The notes under the pieces: generated by a model
Databases searched by the model: none
Told to the model about the DNA's origin: nothing
The model's input: only the letters and a program-made list of their open reading frames with translations
Origin: RGIG7300 sp045657645
Lineage (GTDB): Bacteria > Bacillota > Clostridia > Oscillospirales > CAG-272
Direction: 5' to 3'
Assembly: GCA_045657645.1 (NCBI GenBank)
Contig: JAZOTL010000026.1
Coordinates: 1-34,130 of the forward strand
DNA length: 34,130 nt
Shown: piece by piece, positions 1-6,517 of the stretch
Layout of the letters: every line of letters begins with the position of its first letter
Numbering within the stretch: position 1 is the first letter of the stretch
Program-made: the position numbers and the translations under genes

Positions 1-110
1 AAAAGGATTTGCTTGACGAGATTTTCCTTCACACTTTTTCAGTGCTTTGTACTTCTCTTTGTTGTTCAATTTTCAAGGACCGCTTCCGCACACTCTCGTG
101 CGCAGCTTTG
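1..110 (-). other. Leader of an rRNA operon lying left of the window
   Basis: Read on the minus strand, the segment after promoter P1 contains CCTTGAAAATTGAACAACAA. This resembles the conserved 'CTTGAAAACTGAACA' leader element that precedes 16S rRNA in many Clostridia and Bacilli. It is preceded by a stem of GCGCAC and GTGTGC around a short loop. No rRNA sequence is inside the window, so the 16S gene is inferred to start a short distance left of base 1. The match is from memory of the motif, not from an alignment. Confidence 0.7.
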
Positions 111-112
111 TT

Positions 113-141
113 AGTATATCACATCTCTTTTTGTTTGTCAA
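113..141 (-). promoter_or_regulatory. rRNA-type promoter P1
   Basis: On the minus strand, TTGACA (136-141), a 17-bp spacer and TATACT (113-118) form a near-consensus sigma-A promoter. The upstream DNA (142-180) is rich in A-tracts and fits an UP element. It is the promoter nearest the rRNA leader. Confidence 0.85.
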
Positions 142-215
142 CCCTTTTTTTGAATTTTTTCAAAAAAGTTTTTTCAAAGCTTTTTGAGATGTATTTGTTC
201 CCCGAAGGGAAGCTT

Positions 216-244
216 ATTATATACTATCCGAGATTGTTTGTCAA
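216..244 (-). promoter_or_regulatory. rRNA-type promoter P2
   Basis: On the minus strand, TTGACA (239-244), exactly 17 bp and TATAAT (216-221) give a perfect sigma-A consensus. TTGAAAAAA lies just upstream of the -35 box, as at P3, and a small CCCTTCGGGG hairpin follows the start site. Confidence 0.87.
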
Positions 245-309
245 GTACTTTTTTCAATTTTCCCAAATTATTTTTTCCTTGACAACCGCGCTCGGTGCGC
301 GGGCTTTTA

Positions 310-338
310 ATAATACACTATTTCCACACGTTTGTCAA
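310..338 (-). promoter_or_regulatory. rRNA-type promoter P3
   Basis: On the minus strand, TTGACA (333-338), a 17-bp spacer and TATTAT (310-315) form the third tandem promoter. TTGAAAAAA precedes the -35 box. A GC-rich stem, CCGCGC with GCGCGG (about 286-302), lies in the early transcript. Confidence 0.82.
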
Positions 339-391
339 TACCTTTTTTCAAAAAAATCAATATTTTTTCGGATTTAGGGAATATTGATAAT

Positions 392-1030
392 ATGATAACC
401 ATATTATTACGTTGTATTATAATATACGCCCTGCTTGTGATAACAATGCGGCTTACCGGAAAGCGCCAGATAGGCGAGCTTGAAGTATCAGAGCTTATAA
501 CCACGCTATTACTTTCAGAGCTGGCTTCTATCCCCATAACCGACAGTGACATTCCCCTTTCTCTCGCGGTGATACCCATATTCACCATATCGGCAATAGA
601 AATAATCATAACCTACCTTAGTTCCAAAAGCCCAAAACTGCGCGCAATACTCTCCGGCAGGCCCAGCCCTGTAATAAAAAACGGAGTGATAAACCAAGGT
701 GAGCTTGAAAAGCTGCGTATGAGTGCTGCCGAGCTTCTGGCACAGCTGCGTGTAAAGGGCATATCCGACCCCTGCGAGGTAAAATTCGCTTTCTTTGAAG
801 AAGACGGTCAGCTCTCGGTTTTTGAAAAGGACGAGAACAACACCCCCATGGTATTTGCGGTTGTTTGCGACGGGCATATCAACCGTTTTAATCTCCACCA
901 GGTTGGATATAAAATATCAGACGTACAAAAGCGACTTAAAAACAAAAGGATAAGCGACGTATTTTTGATGCTTGTAAACGAGCACGGAAAGGTACGTATT
1001 ATATATAAGGAAAAGAAACGAAAAAAATAA
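392..1030 (+). CDS. DUF421 (YetF-like) membrane protein
   Basis: This 212-residue protein belongs to the DUF421/YetF family of inner-membrane proteins, whose biochemical role is not settled. The diagnostic N-terminal pattern is present: a hydrophobic segment followed by RLTGKRQIGELEVSEL. Two further hydrophobic stretches follow (to about residue 75), and then the soluble region starting near RPSPVIKNG, ending with the SVFEK strand typical of the family. A longer reading could start at 332, but that adds 20 atypical residues. ATG 392 places the membrane segment at the N-terminus as in homologues and has GGGA upstream. The gene is divergent from the rRNA promoters and only 5 bp from the next gene, so the two are probably cotranscribed. 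The family call is firm; function is unknown. Confidence 0.88.
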   Translation: MITILLRCIIIYALLVITMRLTGKRQIGELEVSELITTLLLSELASIPITDSDIPLSLAVIPIFTISAIEIIITYLSSKSPKLRAILSGRPSPVIKNGVINQGELEKLRMSAAELLAQLRVKGISDPCEVKFAFFEEDGQLSVFEKDENNTPMVFAVVCDGHINRFNLHQVGYKISDVQKRLKNKRISDVFLMLVNEHGKVRIIYKEKKRKK

Positions 1031-1035
1031 TAACT

Positions 1036-1398
1036 ATGAAGAACCTGATAATAGCCATACTGATACTAACCGCAATAATCACTGTCGCCTGTCTATACAG
1101 CCTTTTTTGCACAAGCACCCTTGATGATTTAACAGAAGAAATTTCCGCCCTTTCCTACACACAGGACAACGCGCAACACATAGACAGCATTTCAAAACGC
1201 TGGAAACACAATAGCTTTATATATAGCTTTGCAGTTAACGAAAACAAGCTTCATAATATCAGTATACTTTTTTCCGAACTCTCCTGCGCCCTGACCTTTG
1301 GAGATGAAGAAAAATTCAACAGCGCAAAGGGGCGCCTGCTGGAGCATATAAGCCATATGCGAGAAGATGAGACGCCCAACATTGAGGTTATATTATAA
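1036..1398 (+). CDS. DUF4363-type small membrane-anchored protein
   Basis: This 120-residue protein has one N-terminal membrane segment (about residues 3-25) and an external or cytosolic helical remainder. That pattern, and the position directly after a DUF421 gene, match the DUF4363 family, which I know as a recurrent partner of DUF421 in clostridial genomes. Only 5 bp separate it from the DUF421 stop codon and there is no good ribosome site of its own, so translational coupling is likely. No catalytic motif is visible. The partner role is an inference from gene order. Confidence 0.7.
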   Translation: MKNLIIAILILTAIITVACLYSLFCTSTLDDLTEEISALSYTQDNAQHIDSISKRWKHNSFIYSFAVNENKLHNISILFSELSCALTFGDEEKFNSAKGRLLEHISHMREDETPNIEVIL

Positions 1399-1406
1399 AT
1401 CGCCCC

Positions 1407-1433
1407 TTGACTTTTTTTCCTTAATATTATAAA
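1407..1433 (+). promoter_or_regulatory. Possible promoter of the PRTase-ppa pair
   Basis: TTGACT (1407-1412) is followed after 15 bp by TATAAA (1428-1433). The short spacer makes this a weak candidate. Other A/T-rich -10-like sequences lie downstream. Confidence 0.35.
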
Positions 1434-1464
1434 GTATTATTATAATAATATTGAGGTGACAGCT

Positions 1465-2022
1465 ATGAAATACTATCCTATAAAGGTGGCAGGTCTTGAT
1501 AGACAGCTCCCCATCTGCCGCGTAACAGACAACCTATACATTGCCGGATTTGTAATATTCGGAGATCAGGAGCTTACCGTTGCCTGCGCAAGAGAGCTTC
1601 TTTTGCTTGCTCCCGAATATGATTATCTTATAACCGCAGAAGCAAAGGGCATTCCCCTTATACACGAAATGGCCCGTCAACACGGCGACAAGAAATATTT
1701 CCTTGCAAGAAAGGCACCCAAGCTTTATATGACAGGGGTATTTGAAACAAAGGTAAATTCCATTTCCACCGAAAAGGAACAGAAGCTTTACCTTGACACA
1801 GCAGATGCCGAACTGATGAAGGGAAAGAAAATCCTTATAGTAGATGACGTTATCTCCACGGGAGAATCCCTTGCCGCAATTGAAAACCTGGTAAACCAGG
1901 CAGGCGGAGAGATAATAGGAAGGCTTGCTATCCTTGCCGAGGGTGACGCCATAGGCCGCCAGGACATTAAATACCTTGAGCCCCTGCCCCTTTTCAATCC
2001 CGACGGAACAATTAAAGAATAA
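1465..2022 (+). CDS. Adenine/xanthine-type phosphoribosyltransferase
   Basis: This 185-residue cytosolic enzyme has the type I phosphoribosyltransferase PRPP loop, VDDVISTGES (about residues 128-137). A central YLITAEAKGIPL strand-loop resembles adenine phosphoribosyltransferase. Such enzymes join a purine base to PRPP and release nucleotide plus pyrophosphate. ATG 1465 is chosen over GTG 1456 because GAGGTG lies at the proper distance before the ATG. The gene is followed after 20 bp by inorganic pyrophosphatase, which would remove the pyrophosphate product. Adenine is the most likely substrate by resemblance, but the base specificity cannot be fixed from sequence alone. Confidence 0.82.
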   Translation: MKYYPIKVAGLDRQLPICRVTDNLYIAGFVIFGDQELTVACARELLLLAPEYDYLITAEAKGIPLIHEMARQHGDKKYFLARKAPKLYMTGVFETKVNSISTEKEQKLYLDTADAELMKGKKILIVDDVISTGESLAAIENLVNQAGGEIIGRLAILAEGDAIGRQDIKYLEPLPLFNPDGTIKE

Positions 2023-2042
2023 TAAGATAAGGAAGTGATACT

Positions 2043-2579
2043 GTGTCAAACATCTGGCATGACATTTCACCCGAAAGAATTAAACCAGAGGATTTTATCT
2101 GTGTTATAGAGATAGCCAAGGGCAGCAAAAAGAAATACGAGCTTGATAAGGAAACAGGCTACATAATTCTTGACAGAATTCTGCACACCTCCACCCATTA
2201 TCCCGCAAACTACGGTTTTATACCACGCACCTACGGTGATGACGGGGACCCCCTCGACGTTTTGTTGCTCTGCTCTCAGGATCTTGAACCCTTGACCCTT
2301 GCCCGTGCTTATCCCATAGGAGTAATAACTATGATAGACAACGGCAGAAACGATGAAAAGATAATAGCCATCCCTGCCGGTGATCCAACCTATAACAGCT
2401 ATAGGGATATATCCCATCTTCCCGCCCATATATTTGACGAGATGAAGCACTTCTTTGAAGTATACAAGCATCTTGAACACAAAGCAACTGCAGTAAACGA
2501 CGTTCGCGGACGGGAGGACGCAATAAAAATAATCGCTCAGGCAATGGAGAACTATAATAAGCTGTTTTGCAACAATTAG
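2043..2579 (+). CDS. ppa: Inorganic pyrophosphatase (family I)
   Basis: This 178-residue soluble enzyme hydrolyses pyrophosphate to two phosphates and pulls biosynthetic reactions forward. The family I signature DDGDPLDVLLL (residues 66-76), with its metal-binding aspartates, is intact. So is the preceding HYPANYGFIPRTYGD stretch that shapes the active site. Length is normal for bacterial family I enzymes. The start is GTG, supported by GGAAGTGA just upstream. The gene follows the phosphoribosyltransferase by 20 bp and probably shares its transcript. A degenerate copy of the 3' repeat begins inside the TAG stop codon, and an intrinsic terminator follows. Confidence 0.95.
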   Translation: MSNIWHDISPERIKPEDFICVIEIAKGSKKKYELDKETGYIILDRILHTSTHYPANYGFIPRTYGDDGDPLDVLLLCSQDLEPLTLARAYPIGVITMIDNGRNDEKIIAIPAGDPTYNSYRDISHLPAHIFDEMKHFFEVYKHLEHKATAVNDVRGREDAIKIIAQAMENYNKLFCNN

Positions 2580-2658
2580 CGGATAGCACCTGCCGGCCAA
2601 AATCGGCAATCACACAACTGCAAACACAGCGCCCGAAGCTAAGAAATTTCCTATATAT
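2578..2658 (+). repeat. Repeat family A, copy R1 (degenerate)
   Basis: The segment starts at the ppa stop codon with AGCGG. It retains AATCGGCAATC in the middle, GCCCGAAGC near the 3' side and AGAAATTTCCTATA at the end, in the same order and spacing as the other family A copies. The first hairpin is no longer a perfect inverted repeat. It is read in the ppa orientation and ends just before the terminator. Confidence 0.6.
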
Positions 2659-2660
2659 CA

Positions 2661-2704
2661 AAAAAAGGATAAGAATTTATAAAAAATTCTTATCCCTTTT
2701 TTAA
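2661..2704. terminator. Bidirectional terminator between ppa and yajC
   Basis: GGATAAGAATTT (2667-2678) pairs with AAATTCTTATCC (2684-2695), flanked by A-runs on the left and T-runs on the right. It can end transcription from ppa (+) and yajC (-). Confidence 0.88.
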
Positions 2705-2715
2705 TTACTTTTTAA

Positions 2716-3000
2716 TTAAAGAGCTTCCTTATCGCTTGCCTTTACGTCAACGTTTCTTACAGCAGAGCGAAGAATTCTTATCTTGGTCTTATCGCGGCCT
2801 GTTTCTATCATAACAGTTTCCTCACGCAGAGAAACTATCTCACCTACGATACCACCGATAGTGGTAATTTCATCACCAACCTCAAGGTTGTTTCTCATAG
2901 CGTTGGTTTCTTTTTCCTGCTTTTTCTGGGGTCTTATCATTAAGAAGTACATAGCAGCAAAAAGAACTACCATCATTATTATCATTGAACTGTTTCCCAT
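2716..3000 (-). CDS. yajC: Preprotein translocase subunit YajC
   Basis: This 94-residue protein is the small YajC membrane subunit associated with SecDF-YidC and SecYEG. It has a single N-terminal membrane segment (about residues 4-21), followed by the family hallmark MIRPQKKQEKE. The short soluble domain has the typical EVGDEITTIGGIVGEI and VMIETGRDKTKIRI elements. GGAGG lies 8 bp before the ATG. It stands alone here, not beside tgt or secD, and converges on ppa with a shared terminator. TATAAT on the minus strand near 3042 is a plausible -10 box, but no good -35 is seen. Confidence 0.93.
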   Translation of the reverse strand: MGNSSMIIMMVVLFAAMYFLMIRPQKKQEKETNAMRNNLEVGDEITTIGGIVGEIVSLREETVMIETGRDKTKIRILRSAVRNVDVKASDKEAL

Positions 3001-3077
3001 ATATTACATCCTCCGTATATACATATTAACTGCATATCATTATACACGAACAGGTAGTGTTATTGATTAATACTTTG

Positions 3078-3647
3078 TTAATTTTTATAGTAATCCTTTT
3101 GCAATATGGCACAATAGCCTATATCGCGGTATTTTTCCCGCACGTTAAGACTGCCCCTATGTATACCCTCAAATGTCATACCGCACTTTTCCATAACTCT
3201 GCGACTGGCGGTGTTCTCCACCATATATCTTGCCTCAATACGGTTAAAGTCATAGCGGTCAAATCCATAGCCGATAAGTGCCGAAAGGGCCTCTGTTGCA
3301 ATACCCATATTCCAGTAATCGGGGTTTAAGACATAGCCTGCTTCGGCAGAGTTGTTTGCCCGATCAATTGCGGCAAAGCCGCAGGTACCGATAAACTTTC
3401 CGTTTTCCTTAAACACCACTCCGTAATCGTGAAATTCACCGCGGCGGTAAAGACTTTCTATCCTTTTAAGATATTGCTTTGTATAGTCCCTATCGGGATG
3501 TGGCGCCCAAAGCAGATAGCGGCTTACCTCCTCGCGGCAGGCATATTCATACATATCCTTATAATCGGACACCTTCATTTCTCTTATAATAAGGCGTTTT
3601 GTTTCTATTATGGGAGATTTATTTAAAAGCTTATTTAATAATTTCAT
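3078..3647 (-). CDS. GNAT acetyltransferase, RimJ/RimL type
   Basis: This 189-residue cytosolic protein has the organisation of the RimJ/RimL-like GNAT family (Acetyltransf_3). It starts with ETKRLIIREMKVSD, has a central FIGTCGFAAID strand and GYVLNPDYWNMGIATEAL, the acetyl-CoA-binding region. It ends with NRIEARYMVENTASRRVMEKCGM. These enzymes move an acetyl group from acetyl-CoA to an amine, often a protein N-terminus or a small metabolite; the substrate is unknown. GAGGA precedes the ATG. It has its own promoter and faces away from proC. Confidence 0.88.
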   Translation of the reverse strand: MKLLNKLLNKSPIIETKRLIIREMKVSDYKDMYEYACREEVSRYLLWAPHPDRDYTKQYLKRIESLYRRGEFHDYGVVFKENGKFIGTCGFAAIDRANNSAEAGYVLNPDYWNMGIATEALSALIGYGFDRYDFNRIEARYMVENTASRRVMEKCGMTFEGIHRGSLNVREKYRDIGYCAILQKDYYKN

Positions 3648-3672
3648 CCGTCATTCCTCTTTTTCTTAATTT

Positions 3673-3701
3673 ATTATACTCCCCAAAACCAATAAAGACA
3701 A
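3673..3701 (-). promoter_or_regulatory. Promoter of the 3647 acetyltransferase
   Basis: On the minus strand TTGTCT (3696-3701), a 17-bp spacer and TATAAT (3673-3678) lie about 25 bp before the start codon. Confidence 0.75.
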
Positions 3702-3730
3702 CCGTTAATTTGGAAAATATAAAATTAATC

Positions 3731-3759
3731 TTGAATCTCTGTACATTTAATGATATTAT
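3731..3759 (+). promoter_or_regulatory. proC promoter
   Basis: TTGAAT (3731-3736), 17 bp and TATTAT (3754-3759) lie 28 bp upstream of the proC ATG. GAGGT follows as ribosome site. Confidence 0.75.
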
Positions 3760-3787
3760 ATTAGTATATTATATTGAGGTATATTAA

Positions 3788-4579
3788 ATGAAAAAAACAC
3801 TAACTTTTTTAGGCTGCGGCAATATGGCGGGTGCCATAATTGCAGGTGCAGGCAACACAAGCATTGTAATATACGATAAAAACACCGCACAGTATGAAAA
3901 GTATACAGGCAAATCGAACATCACAACCGCCCCTACAGCCGAGGAGGCTATAGCAAAGGGCGATTATATATTCCTTTGCGTAAAACCCCAAAACTGTGAC
4001 GAGCTTTTATCCCAAATAGATAAAAAACTTTTTGAAGGCAAGATTGTTGTATCCATAATGGCGGGTATAACCATCTCTCGTCTATCCTCCCTTGCAGGGG
4101 ATTGCGGAATAATAAGAGCTATGCCCAACACTCCCCTTATGCTGGGCAAGGGCGTTACAGGACTTTCGAGAAACGGCAAAGTAAGCGATAAGATATTTTC
4201 TGAAATATGCAGGCTGTTTTCTGAAATGGGAGAGGTAATGGTTGTAAGCGAGGACAAGATAAACGCGGTAACCTCTGCCTCCGGTTCCGCCCCCGCTTAC
4301 GTATATCTGCTTATAAAGGCAATAGCAGAGGAAGCAAAGGCCGAAGGACTTGCGGACATTAAGGACCTTGAAAAGGTAATTGCCCGTATGGTACAGGGCT
4401 CCTGCGAAATGGTAATTAAAACAGGTCTTTCAACAGACGAGCTTATCCGTATGGTAAAGAGCCCCAACGGAACCACCGAACGGGCGCTGAACGTATTTGA
4501 AAAAGAAGACTTTTGCGGAATGGTAAGCCGCGCTATGCAGGATTGCAACAAGCGTGCCGCCGAGCTTGCAGGAGAATAA
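3788..4579 (+). CDS. proC: Pyrroline-5-carboxylate reductase
   Basis: This 263-residue enzyme catalyses the last step of proline synthesis, the NAD(P)H-dependent reduction of pyrroline-5-carboxylate. The N-terminal Rossmann motif is LGCGNMAGAII (residues 8-18). The VKPQN motif follows near residue 65, then RAMPNTPLMLGKG near residue 112. The dimerisation domain contains TSASGSAPAY, and near the end comes the ProC signature region KSPNGTTERAL. Length matches the family. A clear promoter and GAGGT ribosome site support the start. Nothing unusual is seen in the coding region. Confidence 0.96.
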   Translation: MKKTLTFLGCGNMAGAIIAGAGNTSIVIYDKNTAQYEKYTGKSNITTAPTAEEAIAKGDYIFLCVKPQNCDELLSQIDKKLFEGKIVVSIMAGITISRLSSLAGDCGIIRAMPNTPLMLGKGVTGLSRNGKVSDKIFSEICRLFSEMGEVMVVSEDKINAVTSASGSAPAYVYLLIKAIAEEAKAEGLADIKDLEKVIARMVQGSCEMVIKTGLSTDELIRMVKSPNGTTERALNVFEKEDFCGMVSRAMQDCNKRAAELAGE

Positions 4580-4584
4580 GTATA

Positions 4585-4641
4585 TTGCAAGACTATGACG
4601 AGGCTTTCAAAATAGCCGCAAAGCTCTATTCAAACGCGTGA
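4585..4641 (+). CDS. Possible 18-codon ORF or gene remnant after proC
   Basis: Five bases after the proC stop, TTG opens a frame of 18 codons ending in TGA. It encodes the mid-region DYDEAFKIAAKLYSN with codon use like the real genes. GGAG at the end of proC could serve as ribosome site. It may be a leader peptide, the remnant of a lost gene, or chance. I do not recognise it. Confidence 0.2.
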   Translation: MQDYDEAFKIAAKLYSNA

Positions 4642-4670
4642 GAGTTGGATTCTCTTCGGGTATATTTTAT

Positions 4671-4711
4671 CACCTTTCTTCATAATATAGAGCATGTTAA
4701 AAAGAAAGGTG
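4671..4711 (+). promoter_or_regulatory. Inverted repeat covering the ribosome site of the SpoIIM-like gene
   Basis: CACCTTTCTT (4671-4680) is perfectly complementary to AAGAAAGGTG (4702-4711), with a 21-base loop. The right arm contains the only good Shine-Dalgarno sequence before ATG 4724. No U-run follows, so it does not look like a terminator. An RNA hairpin here could hide the ribosome site. Confidence 0.45.
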
Positions 4712-4723
4712 GGACAAGGGTAT

Positions 4724-5287
4724 ATGCCCTTTGCACAAAAACAAGAGCTTAAAAGATATCGCACAAGCTTTATACTTATGACCCTTGTATCGGTACTTGG
4801 TATACTTGGCGGTTTGTACCTATATAAATATACGGATTTTTTTGAAGGCTTTTCCCCGGGGCCAAATCCCCTTGATAAAGCCAAACAATTAGAGAACTTT
4901 TTGCTTGTATACTATAGGGAGATACGAATACTTTTGCTGATGTTTATTTTCGGCTTTACACTGTTCGCCCCCTACATTGCAGTTTTGGTAACGGCATACA
5001 AGGGCTTTATGACAGGATTTTCACTTTTATACTACACCACCTGTCTTAAAAGCACCCTTATGGACAAGCAAAGCTTTCTTACGGCAACCGTGCCCCTTTT
5101 GGTACAGCTTATTATATACATAACCTTTGCAGCAAAGGCCTGCGCTCAATCTATGTTTTTGCGCTATGCCGCACCCGACCTTATATCCCTTTTACGCCAA
5201 AGGGAAAGCCGAAGGTATATTGCCGCCGCACTTATACTATGCGCATTTTGCGCGGTAACACTTTTACCCCCATATATATTAAAATAA
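4724..5287 (+). CDS. SpoIIM-like membrane protein
   Basis: This protein has about 187 residues and resembles the stage II sporulation protein M family (PF01944). SpoIIM itself works with SpoIID and SpoIIP in peptidoglycan remodelling during engulfment. There is a membrane segment near the N-terminus. The family-like core FGFTLFAPYIAVLVTAYKG follows, then a GFSLLYYT turn and two more hydrophobic stretches at the C-terminus. An upstream ATG at 4694 is possible, but ATG 4724 has the better ribosome site and the more natural N-terminus. No other sporulation gene is adjacent, so a general SpoIIM-family membrane role remains possible. Confidence 0.68.
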   Translation: MPFAQKQELKRYRTSFILMTLVSVLGILGGLYLYKYTDFFEGFSPGPNPLDKAKQLENFLLVYYREIRILLLMFIFGFTLFAPYIAVLVTAYKGFMTGFSLLYYTTCLKSTLMDKQSFLTATVPLLVQLIIYITFAAKACAQSMFLRYAAPDLISLLRQRESRRYIAAALILCAFCAVTLLPPYILK

Positions 5288-5300
5288 AGGATGTTTTATA

Positions 5301-6281
5301 ATGGAAGAAGAAATAAGACAGGAAGAAGAAAACAAAAATAAGAAAAAGAAGCATCTGCTATATCGCCTCTTCAATCCCGAAGGCAACGGCAAGGGCGTAC
5401 AAAAAGTGCCCGAGGGCCCCGATAATATTGCAAAGTGCTTTAAATTAATAGGAAGAAATATAACAAACCTTTTCTATTTAAACCTTATATTTATAATAGG
5501 AAACTTCCCCCTTATGTTTGCCCTTTACGCCCTTTCGGGAAACGTAAGCACACCCTCAACTGCGGCGTCCTCTTCAATGTTCGGCCCCCTTTACGGCATA
5601 ATGAACTTTGAAAACTCCCCCGTTACAGCAGCACTTTTTGGTGTGCACGGCATACAGGCAAGGGTGTATGAGTCAACTGTGTGGACCTACGTTTTCTTTG
5701 CCCTTGCAGGACTTGTTATATTCACCTTTGGTTACGTAAACACAGGCATTACCTACGTAATGCGTTCCATGCTTCGCGGAGAGCCTATTTCAATATTTGC
5801 CGATATGAAGGACGCAATAAAGCGCAATAAAAAGCAGGGCTTTATCCTTGGTGTAATAGACGTAGCAATTATAGGACTTTTAATTTACGATATAACCTTC
5901 TTCTATTACAATATGCAACAGTTCTTTGTAGTAAATCTTATCATAATCTGCCTTTACTGTATGATGAGATACTATATGTACGTTTTAATGATAACCTTTG
6001 ACCTTTCGATTTGGAAGATAATAAAGAACTCACTTATCCTTACACTACTTGGCTTTAAGCGCAACATAATGGCGCTTTTAGGCTCCCTTATCCTTTTGTT
6101 TATAACCTATATGCTTATCGGAATCATAATGCCCGTGGGTATTATAATCCCCTTCTTTATCCTTTTCTCCCTTTCAATGTTCTTTGGGCTTTACGCCGCA
6201 TACCCCAAAATAAAAGAGGTAATGATAGACCCACAGCTTGCCCATAGTAAGCCTAAAAGTTTAATGGAAGATGACAAATAA
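5301..6281 (+). CDS. YesL/DUF624-like multi-pass membrane protein
   Basis: This 326-residue protein has a highly charged N-terminus (Glu- and Lys-rich, residues 1-20). About five or six membrane segments follow, arranged around a conserved-looking NITNLFYLNLIFIIGNFPL stretch. That pattern resembles YesL/DUF624 proteins, which in Firmicutes often accompany sugar-uptake genes. No transport or catalytic motif is visible. It lies 13 bp after the SpoIIM-like gene with AAGGATG as ribosome site, so the two are probably cotranscribed. Two tandem family A repeats start immediately after its TAA stop. Confidence 0.62.
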   Translation: MEEEIRQEEENKNKKKKHLLYRLFNPEGNGKGVQKVPEGPDNIAKCFKLIGRNITNLFYLNLIFIIGNFPLMFALYALSGNVSTPSTAASSSMFGPLYGIMNFENSPVTAALFGVHGIQARVYESTVWTYVFFALAGLVIFTFGYVNTGITYVMRSMLRGEPISIFADMKDAIKRNKKQGFILGVIDVAIIGLLIYDITFFYYNMQQFFVVNLIIICLYCMMRYYMYVLMITFDLSIWKIIKNSLILTLLGFKRNIMALLGSLILLFITYMLIGIIMPVGIIIPFFILFSLSMFFGLYAAYPKIKEVMIDPQLAHSKPKSLMEDDK

Positions 6282-6376
6282 AGCGGCAAGGTGCCGCCCC
6301 CATAATCGGGAATCTTCTTTACAAAAAATTGTATCTGCAGATGCCCGATGCAGAGAAATTTCCTATAAGTTAAAGA
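6282..6376 (+). repeat. Repeat family A, copy R2a
   Basis: The copy begins one base after the stop codon with AGCGGCAAGGTGCCGC, a perfect GCGGCA/TGCCGC hairpin. ATCGGGAATC can pair with GATGCCCGAT further on (one A-G mismatch), and the copy ends AGAAATTTCCTATAA. The next copy starts 95 bp later. Confidence 0.88.
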
Positions 6377-6466
6377 AGTGGCAAGGTGCCGCTCCCATAA
6401 TCGGGAATCTTCTTCACGGATAACTGTATCTGCAGATGCCCGATGCACATAAATTTCCTGTAAATA
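6377..6466 (+). repeat. Repeat family A, copy R2b
   Basis: This is the second tandem copy, with the same order of elements. The first stem is GTGGCA with TGCCGC, so one G-C pair has become a G-U wobble and pairing is kept. The ATCTGCAGAT palindrome and GCCCGATGC are intact. It ends directly before the terminator. Confidence 0.88.
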
Positions 6467-6503
6467 AAATAAGGCTTTGACCAAACGGTCAAAGCCTTGT
6501 TTT
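6467..6503. terminator. Bidirectional terminator between the YesL-like gene and pgcA
   Basis: AAGGCTTTGACC (6471-6482) and GGTCAAAGCCTT (6487-6498) form a perfect 12-bp stem with a 4-base loop. A/T-rich flanks lie on both sides. It serves two converging genes. Confidence 0.92.
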
Positions 6504-6517
6504 ATGTATATTAAAAA

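Noticed and set aside
279..310. Plus-strand TTGACA at 279 as a promoter of the DUF421 gene
   Set aside because: No acceptable -10 box lies 16-18 bp downstream; a hairpin occupies that place.
6282..6466. CRISPR-like tandem repeats
   Set aside because: Only two units per locus, the whole unit is repeated with no unique spacers, and no cas gene is present.
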